Part shown: positions 1 through 7,060 of the stretch, in pieces
How positions within the stretch are numbered: position 1 is the stretch's first letter
Layout of the letters: each line of letters opens with the position of its first letter
DNA from: CALBTQ01 sp036743315
GTDB taxonomy: Bacteria > Lernaellota > Lernaellaia > Lernaellales > Lernaellaceae
Assembly: GCA_036743315.1 (NCBI GenBank)
Contig: DAINPV010000039.1
Span: 1-19,382, forward strand
Direction: 5' to 3'
Length of the DNA stretch: 19,382 nucleotides
Notes under the pieces: model-generated
Databases searched by the model: none
Told to the model about the DNA's origin: nothing
What the model saw: only the letters and a program-made list of their open reading frames with translations
Program-made: the position numbers and the translations under genes

Positions 1-238
1 GCATCTGCGCGTCGGCGGCCGCCAGAAGCAAGGAATCTTCCGCATCGGCGGGCAGCACCAGCGCCACGGGCGCTTCCTGCGCGCCAGTCGCGTTGTCGTC
101 ATCGTTATCGTCATCGTCGGCGGGCACGGTATTGTCGTCGTTGTCGTTATCGTCGTCGTCGACGGACTGACAACCGACCGACAGCAACAACGCGGCACAC
201 AGCAACAACGGCCAGAGGTGAGACGAACCGACTTTCAT
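1..238 (-). CDS. Asp-rich lipoprotein, N-terminal part (3' end beyond window)
   Basis: This reading frame was translated by hand from the minus strand and stays open to the window edge (about 79 codons seen). It starts at the ATG at 238, with a GGGAGG Shine-Dalgarno four bases upstream. The N-terminus is a signal peptide with a hydrophobic Leu/Ala core ending in the lipobox L-S-V-G-C, so the mature protein should be a diacylglyceryl lipoprotein. Immediately after the Cys lie two acidic, low-complexity stretches of Asp and Asn (about residues 26-50) separated by a short TVPA spacer, then Ala/Pro-rich sequence. No catalytic domain is visible in the part present. The acidic linker after the lipid anchor matches the design of the hydrolase lipoprotein at 15256-16443. 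The lipoprotein assignment is firm; the function is unknown. The gene is divergent from the membrane glycosyltransferase at 368. Confidence 0.85.
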   Translation of the reverse strand, partial: MKVGSSHLWPLLLCAALLLSVGCQSVDDDDNDNDDNTVPADDDDNDDDNATGAQEAPVALVLPADAEDSLLLAAADAQM

Positions 239-351
239 GAAACCTCCCTGCCGCGCCGATGAAGCTCATCGAACCGCGCGGCGCATTTTCAGCGGTACCA
301 ATCTTCTTAACTTAATTGATCGATTCTGCATAGAAGCGAAAGCGGCTTTTC

Positions 352-360
352 TGGTATATA
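352..360 (+). promoter_or_regulatory. possible extended -10 promoter element, start-proximal
   Basis: The sequence TGG-TATATA fits an extended -10 (TGnTATAAT-like) element. It ends seven bases before the ATG at 368, so transcription would begin at or next to the start codon. No -35 consensus is evident, and no Shine-Dalgarno sequence lies between this element and the ATG. It is a motif match only. Confidence 0.35.
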
Positions 361-367
361 TCGAACG

Positions 368-2272
368 ATGATTCACCTGCCGCAAGCGTTGTTCGCCGTC
401 ATTTTCGCCCTGCTGTGTTGGGGGTTGGGCGGCGTGCTCTTTCACCGCTGGCTCGACGATTTCCCGACGCCAACCCTGCGTCACGTCACCGCCTTCGCCT
501 TGGGCTGTGCCCTGTATTCCTACCTGATGCTCTTTTTGGGTTGGTTGGGCTTGCTCGACAAATGGTGGATGGGCGCGCTGTCGCTGAGCGGCGCGGCGGC
601 GTTGCTCGTGCAAGGCTATCGTGAAATCGCGCACAAACGTCTGTGGCCGACGCTCGCCGCCGGTGACCGCCTGTACCTGATTGTGCTCGGTTTGTTTTAT
701 CTGCCCGCGATCGTGGCGGCGCTCGCGCCCCCGGTGATGCGCGAAGCGCTGACGATGCATCTGGCGCTGCCCAAGTTGTATCTGGAGGCGCGGCGCATCA
801 CCTATTTTGGCGGCTATTTTTACGCGGCGTTTCCCAAAGGGCAGGAAATGCTCACCGTTCTCATGCTCGATCACGCGGGGGATCGCGCCGCCCAGATGCT
901 GCCGGTCGTGCAACAACTCGCGGCGGCGATCGGCCTGTATTCGTTGCTGGCCTGGCGCTTCGATCGCTTCACCGCTTTCGTCGGCGGCTTGGGTTTTGCC
1001 GCGCTGCCCGCGGCGGTCGTGTTCGCCGGCGGCGGGTACGTCGAGCCGGCGATAAACCTGGCGCTGGTCGCCGCGCTGATTGCTTTGGCCGTTCTCGAAC
1101 CCGACGACCAACGCACGCCCGCGTTGTTGGTCGGTCTGTTGGGCGGTTGGCTGTTGGCCTTGAAGTATTCCGGCGGGATTTTCCTGCTGTTGTTGCTGTT
1201 CCTGCTGATTCTCCGCGTGCGCCGGATCAACCTGCGCGAATCGATTGCGGCGGTCATCCTCAGTTGCCTGATGACCACGCCGGCCGTTTTCTGGCTGATC
1301 AGCAACTGGCTGGTGCTGGGCAATCCCGTCTTCCCCTATGCCTATCAGTGGTTCGGCGGCGTGGAGTGGAACGGCGAGATGGCCGTACTTTTCGGGCGCT
1401 ACCTGGACAGCTTCGGCGCCGGACACGCGTGGCCGGCAATGCTCCTGCTGCCGCTGCGTCTGGCCTTTTCCGGCCGGTTCGACAGTTTGGATTTCGACGG
1501 CGTGCTCGGGCCGTTCGTGTTGTTGTTTCCGGCTGCGGCGGCGGCGAGCGTGGTCTGGTGGCGGCAACGGGGCGAGCGGCAATTGCTGCCCGGCCTGGGC
1601 TATGTGACCGTGCTGGCCTTGGCCTTCTTTGCGTTTCACACGCACCAGGCGCGCTTTTTTCTGGCGCCGCATCTACTGACGATCGTCGTGGCCGCGGTTA
1701 CGATCCACCATCTGGCTGTCGCCGACCGCCTGCGCGCGGTTGCCCGCCCGGCGATGATCGTGTTGTTGCTTCTCGGATTGACGTACAATGCCTATGCTTT
1801 GGCAAAGGAAACGTTCCGGTTGGGGGCCTATCGGCCGGTGTTTGGGTTGGAAACGGAAGAGGAGTTTCTCGCCGACCACGTCCCCGGTTATCAAGCCATT
1901 CGCTTCATCAACGAGCAGACGCACCCTGAGGTCAATGTCCTGTGCGTGAATACGGGCAACTTCGGCTACTATTTCGACCGATCGTTTTTTGCGGAAAGCT
2001 TCATGGACGAACGGGTGTTTCGCAACTACCTGGACACCAGCGATTCGGCCGAGTACCTCGCGCGTAGCTTGTTGGCCGACGGCTTCACGCACCTTCTGGT
2101 CAACCTGTATTTTATCGACCATGAATTGAACGACGCGCAGGCCGAACTCTGGCAGAGTTTTCTCGACCGGCGCGGACGTATCGTCTTTAACGGAGAGGGG
2201 TTCGCCGTGATCGAGGTGCTCACGGCGAACCGATCGGGGCAAGAAAGCACTGTGGAATACAGTGCCGGTTAG
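368..2272 (+). CDS. polytopic membrane glycosyltransferase, GT-C/PMT-like
   Basis: A 634-residue protein with roughly a dozen hydrophobic segments spread over residues 1-480 and a soluble C-terminal domain of about 150 residues. The first periplasmic loop contains A-P-P-V-M-R-E-A-L-T-M-H-L-A-L-P-K-L-Y-L (about residues 120-139). This resembles the loop of bacterial ArnT/PMT-like GT-C enzymes, where an acidic residue acts in transfer from a polyprenyl-phosphate sugar. Here the expected Asp of 'YDALxYHL' is a Glu after Arg, which may be conservative or may mean altered function. GT-C enzymes of this kind glycosylate lipids, glycans or exported proteins in the inner membrane; the substrate cannot be read from the sequence. 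The start has no visible ribosome-binding site. The gene ends six bases from the convergent Asp-tailed gene, with no terminator seen. Confidence 0.75.
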   Translation: MIHLPQALFAVIFALLCWGLGGVLFHRWLDDFPTPTLRHVTAFALGCALYSYLMLFLGWLGLLDKWWMGALSLSGAAALLVQGYREIAHKRLWPTLAAGDRLYLIVLGLFYLPAIVAALAPPVMREALTMHLALPKLYLEARRITYFGGYFYAAFPKGQEMLTVLMLDHAGDRAAQMLPVVQQLAAAIGLYSLLAWRFDRFTAFVGGLGFAALPAAVVFAGGGYVEPAINLALVAALIALAVLEPDDQRTPALLVGLLGGWLLALKYSGGIFLLLLLFLLILRVRRINLRESIAAVILSCLMTTPAVFWLISNWLVLGNPVFPYAYQWFGGVEWNGEMAVLFGRYLDSFGAGHAWPAMLLLPLRLAFSGRFDSLDFDGVLGPFVLLFPAAAAASVVWWRQRGERQLLPGLGYVTVLALAFFAFHTHQARFFLAPHLLTIVVAAVTIHHLAVADRLRAVARPAMIVLLLLGLTYNAYALAKETFRLGAYRPVFGLETEEEFLADHVPGYQAIRFINEQTHPEVNVLCVNTGNFGYYFDRSFFAESFMDERVFRNYLDTSDSAEYLARSLLADGFTHLLVNLYFIDHELNDAQAELWQSFLDRRGRIVFNGEGFAVIEVLTANRSGQESTVEYSAG

Positions 2273-2278
2273 GGCTGT

Positions 2279-3295
2279 TTAGCAGGCGCAGCCGCCCGAG
2301 CCCTCGTCTTCCGCATCGTCGTCATCGTCATCGTCGTCATCGTCGTCGGCGTTGGGCAGCATCGAGTCGTCTTCGTCATCGTCCGGCGGTAGTTCGGGAT
2401 CGGTGGTGTCGTCGTCGGTCGTGTCGTCATCATGCGCGGTGTCGTCGTCGGTCACATCGTCATCGGCCGCCGGGGTGGTGTCGTCATCGTCGCCGCCGGT
2501 GTCGTCGTCGGCCGCAGGGGTGATGTCGTCGTCATCGTCGTCATCGCCGCCGGTGTCGTCGTCGGTCACATCGTCATCGGCCGCCGGGGTGGTGTCGTCA
2601 TCATCGCCGCCGGTGTCATCGTCGCCGGCCGGGGTGGTGTCGTCATCGTCGCCGCCGGTATCGTCGTCGGCCACGTCATCATCGGCCACGTCATCATCGG
2701 CTACGTCGTCGTCGGCCACGTCATCATCGGCTACGTCGTCGTCGGCCACGTCGTCGTCAGCCATGTCATCATCGGCTACGTCGTCGTCGGCCGTGTCATC
2801 GTCGGCCACGTCATCATCGGCTACGTCGTCGTCGGCCGTGTCATCGTCGGTTGTATCGTCGTCATCGCCGTTGCAATGGCCGGTTCCTTTGATCAGCATG
2901 CTCTTGGGCAGTTCCGAAACGCCGCCGGACGTTTCGATCCACAGATCGTATTCGCCGGGGCTGACACAAACGAAGTCGAAATTGCAGTTGACATGGTTCG
3001 GCGCCACGATCTGCACATCTTCCGCCACAATGAACCGATTGTTCTGTGTCAGGCGCAAGTCGTAGATGTTGTTCAGATTCACACCGAAAATGTCCACGTT
3101 TAAAACCACGTTGTTGCGCGTGATGTCCGGAGAGATTTCCAGCAATTCGGGACCATCCGGGCTTTGCGCCCAGGCAAACGTCTTGTTCCAGATCGTGTGC
3201 GGGCTTAAAGCGAGGCTGAAATAAATGCAAGATATCAATACGAAGTACGCAAACAGACGCCAAGTCGTTGAATGGATCTCCCGTAATCCCTTCAT
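2279..3295 (-). CDS. secreted Ig-like (IPT/TIG-like) protein with 195-residue Asp-rich tail ending GCAC
   Basis: A 338-residue protein. I start it at the ATG at 3295 because a strong GAGGGGGG site lies just upstream; the longer in-frame extension has no such site. Residues 12-30 form a hydrophobic signal or anchor segment. Residues about 49-136 look like one small beta-sandwich of IPT/TIG type: an 'I-S-P' start, an 'F-G-V-N-L' strand, and the end 'G-E-Y-D-L-W-I'. It contains two Cys (C104, C110) that could form a disulfide. From residue 144 to the end the protein is almost only Asp in DDDVA/DDDTA pentads, broken by Gly-Gly and Thr-Pro-Ala-Ala spacers, and it stops right after Gly-Cys-Ala-Cys. 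No membrane helix follows the Cys pair. The tail is longer than the globular part. The biological role is unknown; a surface-exposed or cation-binding role is inferred. Confidence 0.8.
   Translation of the reverse strand: MKGLREIHSTTWRLFAYFVLISCIYFSLALSPHTIWNKTFAWAQSPDGPELLEISPDITRNNVVLNVDIFGVNLNNIYDLRLTQNNRFIVAEDVQIVAPNHVNCNFDFVCVSPGEYDLWIETSGGVSELPKSMLIKGTGHCNGDDDDTTDDDTADDDVADDDVADDDTADDDVADDDMADDDVADDDVADDDVADDDVADDDVADDDVADDDTGGDDDDTTPAGDDDTGGDDDDTTPAADDDVTDDDTGGDDDDDDDITPAADDDTGGDDDDTTPAADDDVTDDDTAHDDDTTDDDTTDPELPPDDDEDDSMLPNADDDDDDDDDDDAEDEGSGGCAC
2438..2615 (-). repeat. 114-bp offset direct duplication inside the Asp-rich tail
   Basis: The stretch beginning at 2438 recurs beginning at 2552. 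The two copies match over about 64 bases with a single visible G/A difference, and the offset is 114 bp (38 codons, in frame). They encode the repeated segment containing PAADDDVTDDDT. The near identity suggests recent in-frame expansion by slippage or recombination. Confidence 0.8.
2660..2866 (-). repeat. 15-bp tandem repeat encoding DDD(V/T/M)A pentads
   Basis: About 13 successive 15-base units alternate between gtcgtcgtcggccac-like and gtcatcatcggctac-like forms on the plus strand. On the coding strand they encode DDDVA, DDDTA and one DDDMA. Two-unit (30 bp) blocks recur exactly, which indicates higher-order duplication. Confidence 0.85.
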
Positions 3296-3557
3296 TTCGT
3301 CCCCCCTCTTCTTCCGCAAACGGATTGTTCGGAACCATACACGGATCAGCAAAGAAGATGCCGAAAAAGAATTTTTGGACGATGTTTTTACTAACTTATT
3401 GATAATAAAGTGAATATTAATACATTCTCCCTAAGTCATGAAAGGATGAAATATATGGAAGTAATAGAAGGTGAGAAAAAATTTCACGTGACGTTACATT
3501 GCGTAATTAATATTGGGACCTGAACTTGGACACTATGCAGTTTCCTTGCAGGAATAT

Positions 3558-5132
3558 TCAACAGCCGCAGCCGTCATCGTCATTATTGTCATCATCGTCA
3601 TCGATAATGTCATCGTCGTTGGCGTCGTCGTCCGCTGCGTCATCGTCGATTGCGTCGTCATCGACCGTGTCGTCATCCACCGCATCGTCATCGGCGGTGT
3701 CGTCGTCGAGGGTGTCGTCGTCGACGGAATCATCATCCGTTGTGTCGTCGTCGTCCGGGAAATCGTCGTCGCCGTAGGGGCCGTCGCCGGGCAGAATGCC
3801 GTAGTACACGTTGATGTAATACGCCACCAGATAATCGAAACCGCACCCGACGAACAACGGCTCGGCGGCGTGAGAGCACGAGGCTTCGAATACCCCATGA
3901 CTTTGCCAGTACATGTCGGTCCAGTGCCGGTCGTTCAACTCGCGCGGATCCTTCGTTTGCGGTCTGATATCAATCAACTCGCGCAGCCACGGGACTTCGT
4001 TGAGCAGGTTGTCCATGAACACGGAAAACGGATCGAGTTCCATGGTCGAGCAGGTGATTGCCGGTTTCGCATTGGGCACGTCCCAATACAGCCCCAACGT
4101 GCGCGAGGCGTCTTCCTCGATCTCCGCCAGTTCGTTCTCGTCGCACACGCCCAGGCGCAGGCAGCCGGTGACGTGCACCGCGTCGAACCACGGATTGTTC
4201 GTGTTTTTCACCCACGGGCGGTTCTGCTTCATCCAGATGTCCCACAGGTTTTCCAGTTCGGCGCGATCCGGCCATAGCCGGAAAATCGCCTGGAAGGCCA
4301 AATGCCGCAGGTTGTTGCCGTAATACTCGCTGTATTTATTGATGAAAGCATTCGCGTCGATGGCCAGGAACGGCTTGTTGATCTGGTATTGCGTCTCCAA
4401 CAATTCCCAGTAATACGGCTCGTCGAGTACATGCGCGATGTTCGCCAGCCAGGCGATGCGCATCAACGGCCCGACCCAGTGCGCGTTGTTGCCGGTCCAT
4501 TGCCCGTTGTGGTCGGTGATGTGCCACTGGTTCGTTTCCAGCATCTCGACCACGTCGGCCAGATCGTCGCGGATCCACTGCTTGAGCGTTTCGTTCTGCA
4601 GCGCGTCGTAAGCCCAGGCCATGCCCCAAATGTAACCGCTGTATTGATCGCGGCTGGTTTGGCAGACCCAGAAATAGCCTTCCCATTCGCCGGCGCCTTT
4701 CACTTTCCAGGTATTGGTGTCCGGGTAATAGACGTTCCACGGCCATTCGTCGTGGCCGGCCCAGCGGGGCATGTAGCCCAGCGTGTCGGTCATGTCCATC
4801 GCGTTGTGTAGGTAGGTGACGATCGTTTCCATCTCGTCGTGCGCCTGCTGCTCACCGGTGATCAGGTAGCGGATCGCCTGACTGCCCAGGTACATGCCGG
4901 TCCAGATCAGGCTGTCGCCCTGGTAATGGACGGCGGCCAATTCGTCGTAGTTGGTGTCGGTGAACGCCACCGCCGTGGTCAGACCGCCCAGGTCGCCGTG
5001 GTGCCATTCCGGCAGCCATTGGTTGTAGTCGTCCGCGCGCTGATGCAGCGTGGGATCGAAATCCGCGCCGGCCGACGCGGACAGCACCAGGCAGAAAAGC
5101 AGGGCGAACGCGAGATGCAAACGACGATTCAT
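3558..5132 (-). CDS. secreted protein of unrecognised, Trp/Tyr-rich mostly helical family with DDDxx tail ending GCGC
   Basis: A 524-residue protein. The ATG at 5132 is chosen because GGAGG lies five bases upstream; another ATG one codon earlier is too close to that site. Residues 1-21 are a Sec signal peptide with a likely cleavage near 'SASA-GAD'. The body (about 25-448) is rich in Trp, Tyr, His and Asn and in helical segments such as 'YIWGMAWAYDALQNE' and 'GNNLRHLAFQAIFRLW'. That is compatible with an alpha/alpha-toroid fold as in several polysaccharide-active enzymes, but I see no family signature and assign no activity. Residues 449-524 are a regular chain of DDDTV, DDDTA, DDDAV and similar pentads, ending Asp-Gly-Cys-Gly-Cys-stop. 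It shares orientation and tail type with the Ig-like gene at 2279-3295, with a 262-bp AT-rich gap between them in which I see no clear terminator. Confidence 0.8.
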   Translation of the reverse strand: MNRRLHLAFALLFCLVLSASAGADFDPTLHQRADDYNQWLPEWHHGDLGGLTTAVAFTDTNYDELAAVHYQGDSLIWTGMYLGSQAIRYLITGEQQAHDEMETIVTYLHNAMDMTDTLGYMPRWAGHDEWPWNVYYPDTNTWKVKGAGEWEGYFWVCQTSRDQYSGYIWGMAWAYDALQNETLKQWIRDDLADVVEMLETNQWHITDHNGQWTGNNAHWVGPLMRIAWLANIAHVLDEPYYWELLETQYQINKPFLAIDANAFINKYSEYYGNNLRHLAFQAIFRLWPDRAELENLWDIWMKQNRPWVKNTNNPWFDAVHVTGCLRLGVCDENELAEIEEDASRTLGLYWDVPNAKPAITCSTMELDPFSVFMDNLLNEVPWLRELIDIRPQTKDPRELNDRHWTDMYWQSHGVFEASCSHAAEPLFVGCGFDYLVAYYINVYYGILPGDGPYGDDDFPDDDDTTDDDSVDDDTLDDDTADDDAVDDDTVDDDAIDDDAADDDANDDDIIDDDDDNNDDDGCGC

Positions 5133-5461
5133 CATTGCCTCCAGCAATTTTGCGCCCCGATTGTAGGGGATTGCGCAATAAAACTCTAGCGTGCTTTATC
5201 GTCTTGTATAGTGGCGTTATTTCCGGGAAAAAATCGCCGCCACCCTGGATTTTTTGCGAAAAGGAATTAATCTTCAAAGTGAAGCCGATCCCCGGTGAAA
5301 ACGAGAAAAAGATAATAATCGGCCTTCGTTGCGTCATGGGCCGTTATTTATATGGCAAAAAATTAACTGCAACCGATCCGTAACGGAAGTTATGCCCGGG
5401 CATTGAGACGATCCGCATCGTTCGGCGAGAAAAGTATCCGGTCATGATGGGAGGACGCTCG
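5133..5461. promoter_or_regulatory. divergent intergenic region upstream of malate synthase
   Basis: This 329-bp gap separates two divergent genes and must hold both promoters. For the minus-strand gene, TACAAT (complement of 5160-5165) is a plausible -10 with a weak -35. A 10-bp palindrome, ATTGCGCAAT, lies at 5170-5179. Toward the plus-strand gene, an imperfect inverted repeat pairs 5314-5324 with 5339-5348 (AATAA-CGGCC against GGCCG-TTATT, one bulge). It is followed by the palindrome cluster at 5377-5421 listed separately. I find no convincing sigma-70 promoter for the glyoxylate genes. Confidence 0.5.
5377..5421. promoter_or_regulatory. cluster of three palindromes, candidate operators of the glyoxylate-shunt operon
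   Basis: Three inverted repeats sit in 45 bp. They are TCCGT-A-ACGGA (5377-5387), the perfect 12-mer ATGCCCGGGCAT (5392-5403) and ACGAT-CCGC-ATCGT (5408-5421). Their centres are about 16 bp apart, and the last ends 40 bases before the malate synthase start. Palindromes in this position often bind dimeric repressors; no known operator consensus is recognised. Confidence 0.4.
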
Positions 5462-7015
5462 ATGGATTATCCGCAGATGAATACGGCGCCGTCCGGCTTC
5501 GATCCGCACCGGGATCTGCCTCACGGATTCAAGGACTTTTACCTGCCGTTGCATCGCCAATTCACGCCGCGCCAAAAAGACCTGTTCACCAAACGCCGCG
5601 AAGTCCTGCAACGCACGCTTGCCGGCGAGGCGCTCGACTACCTGCCGCCGTCCGCGGCGATCAAGGGCGATTGGAAAATCGCCTTGCCCGCTTGGGTCAG
5701 CGATCAGCGCAACCAGATGACCGGCCCGGCCGACGACGCCGAATTGGTCGTCAAGATGCTCAACTCCGGCGCGCCCGGCGTGATGCTCGACCTTGAAGAT
5801 TCCATGGCCAATCATTGGCCGAATCTGCTGCAGGGCGTCGACAATATTCTGGCCGCGCTTTACGGCGAGCTGACCTATATCGACGCCAAGACCGGTGCGA
5901 CCGTGCCGATCAAGCCGAGCAAGACGGTGATTTTCAACCGCGCGCGCGGCTTGCATTTGCGCCAGGCGGGCGTCGTGCCCGGCGAAGTGACTTCGGCGTC
6001 GTTGTTCGACGTGGCGCTGATCGCCTACCGGGTCGATATCGCCAAGCTCAAGCATCCGCTGACTTTTTACATTCCGAAAACCGAGGCCGCCGAAGAGGGC
6101 CAATGGTGGAACGACGTGTTCAAGGCGATTCAGCAGGCGCGCGGTTGGGCACCCGACTACATCAAGGCGATGGCCCTGGTCGAGAGCTTCCCGATGGCCT
6201 ATCAGTTCGAAGAATTCATCTACCATCTGCGCGATCACCTCGTCGGGCTCAACCTCGGCCGGTGGGATTACATGGCCAGCCTGATCAACTTCAACCTGCA
6301 CGATCCCCAGTGGGTGTTGCCCGACCGCAACACGATTCCGCACAATGTGCCGTTCTTCCAGCACATCCGCGAACTGATTCCGGAGATCTGCCACAAGCGC
6401 GGCATCCTGGCGATCGGCGGCATGACCGCGTTGTACCCCAGCCGCGTCGACGCCGACCTCAACGAGCGCGCGCTCAAGGTGCTGGCCGAAGACAAAAAAA
6501 ACGAAGCGCACTCCGGCATGGACGGAGCCTGGACCGGCCACCCGGATCAAAATGAAATCGCGCTCGCGCAATTCCCGTTCCCCAACCAATTGGGCCTCGT
6601 ACGCGGCCTGGAGCGTTATCCCAATCTGCGCGTCGCGCCGCTGGGCGTCGGTCAAAAAACGCTCGCCGGCACGCGCGCGGCGGTGCGCACCACAATCCAC
6701 TACCGCTTCGGCTACCTGAGCGGCAAGGGCGCGAGCCTGATCAACGGCTACATGGAGGACCTGGCCACCGACCGCATCTATCGGCTGATGATCCATCAGC
6801 GCATCAAGCATCGCGACGAAGTGGAAATTCTCGGCGACGACGGCCGGCCGGTGTTGCACACGCCGGAGACCGTCAGCGCCGTGTACGACGAGGAACTGGC
6901 CAAGATCCTCGCCGAACTGCCGCCGGATACGCCCGCCGAGATCGTCGAGCGCTATCGCCTGGCGCGGCAATTGACCGAAAAAATGATGAAAGACGGCCGG
7001 CACGATCCGGTGTGA
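5462..7015 (+). CDS. aceB: malate synthase (type A)
   Basis: Condenses glyoxylate with acetyl-CoA to malate, the second step of the glyoxylate shunt, in the cytoplasm. The start is the ATG at 5462, seven bases after GGGAGG; an ATG six codons upstream would place that site inside the gene. The 517-residue length fits type A enzymes (about 530). Family landmarks in order: 'VMLDLEDSMANHWPN' (107-121); 'NRARGLHL' (159-166), which holds the substrate-binding Arg; 'LVESFPMAYQFEEF' (239-252), with Glu241 as expected metal ligand; the signature 'RDHLVGLNLGRWDY' (257-270); 'IGGMTALYPSR' (318-328); and 'GYMEDLATDRI' (429-439), with Asp433 at the catalytic-base position. All key residues appear present. 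It is followed after 45 bases by isocitrate lyase on the same strand with no terminator between, so the two are almost certainly co-transcribed. Confidence 0.96.
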   Translation: MDYPQMNTAPSGFDPHRDLPHGFKDFYLPLHRQFTPRQKDLFTKRREVLQRTLAGEALDYLPPSAAIKGDWKIALPAWVSDQRNQMTGPADDAELVVKMLNSGAPGVMLDLEDSMANHWPNLLQGVDNILAALYGELTYIDAKTGATVPIKPSKTVIFNRARGLHLRQAGVVPGEVTSASLFDVALIAYRVDIAKLKHPLTFYIPKTEAAEEGQWWNDVFKAIQQARGWAPDYIKAMALVESFPMAYQFEEFIYHLRDHLVGLNLGRWDYMASLINFNLHDPQWVLPDRNTIPHNVPFFQHIRELIPEICHKRGILAIGGMTALYPSRVDADLNERALKVLAEDKKNEAHSGMDGAWTGHPDQNEIALAQFPFPNQLGLVRGLERYPNLRVAPLGVGQKTLAGTRAAVRTTIHYRFGYLSGKGASLINGYMEDLATDRIYRLMIHQRIKHRDEVEILGDDGRPVLHTPETVSAVYDEELAKILAELPPDTPAEIVERYRLARQLTEKMMKDGRHDPV

Positions 7016-7060
7016 CGAATTAAAAAACCATGACAATCGCTTCGGGAGGAAAAAAGGATT

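Noticed and set aside
266..1672. 468-codon minus-strand frame opposite the glycosyltransferase
   Set aside because: Its translation is Gln/Arg/Glu-rich without domains, typical of an antisense shadow in GC-rich DNA. The plus strand encodes a coherent membrane protein.
2438..2866. CRISPR-like appearance of regularly spaced repeats
   Set aside because: The repeats are in-frame 15-bp coding units without unique spacers, inside an Asp-rich coding region.
2352..3103. Long plus-strand Ser- or Val/Ile-rich open frames over the Asp-rich tail
   Set aside because: They are complements of GAC/GAT repeats (TCG, GTC and ATC codons) and have no ribosome-binding site. The minus strand has a signal peptide, an Ig-like domain and a good start.
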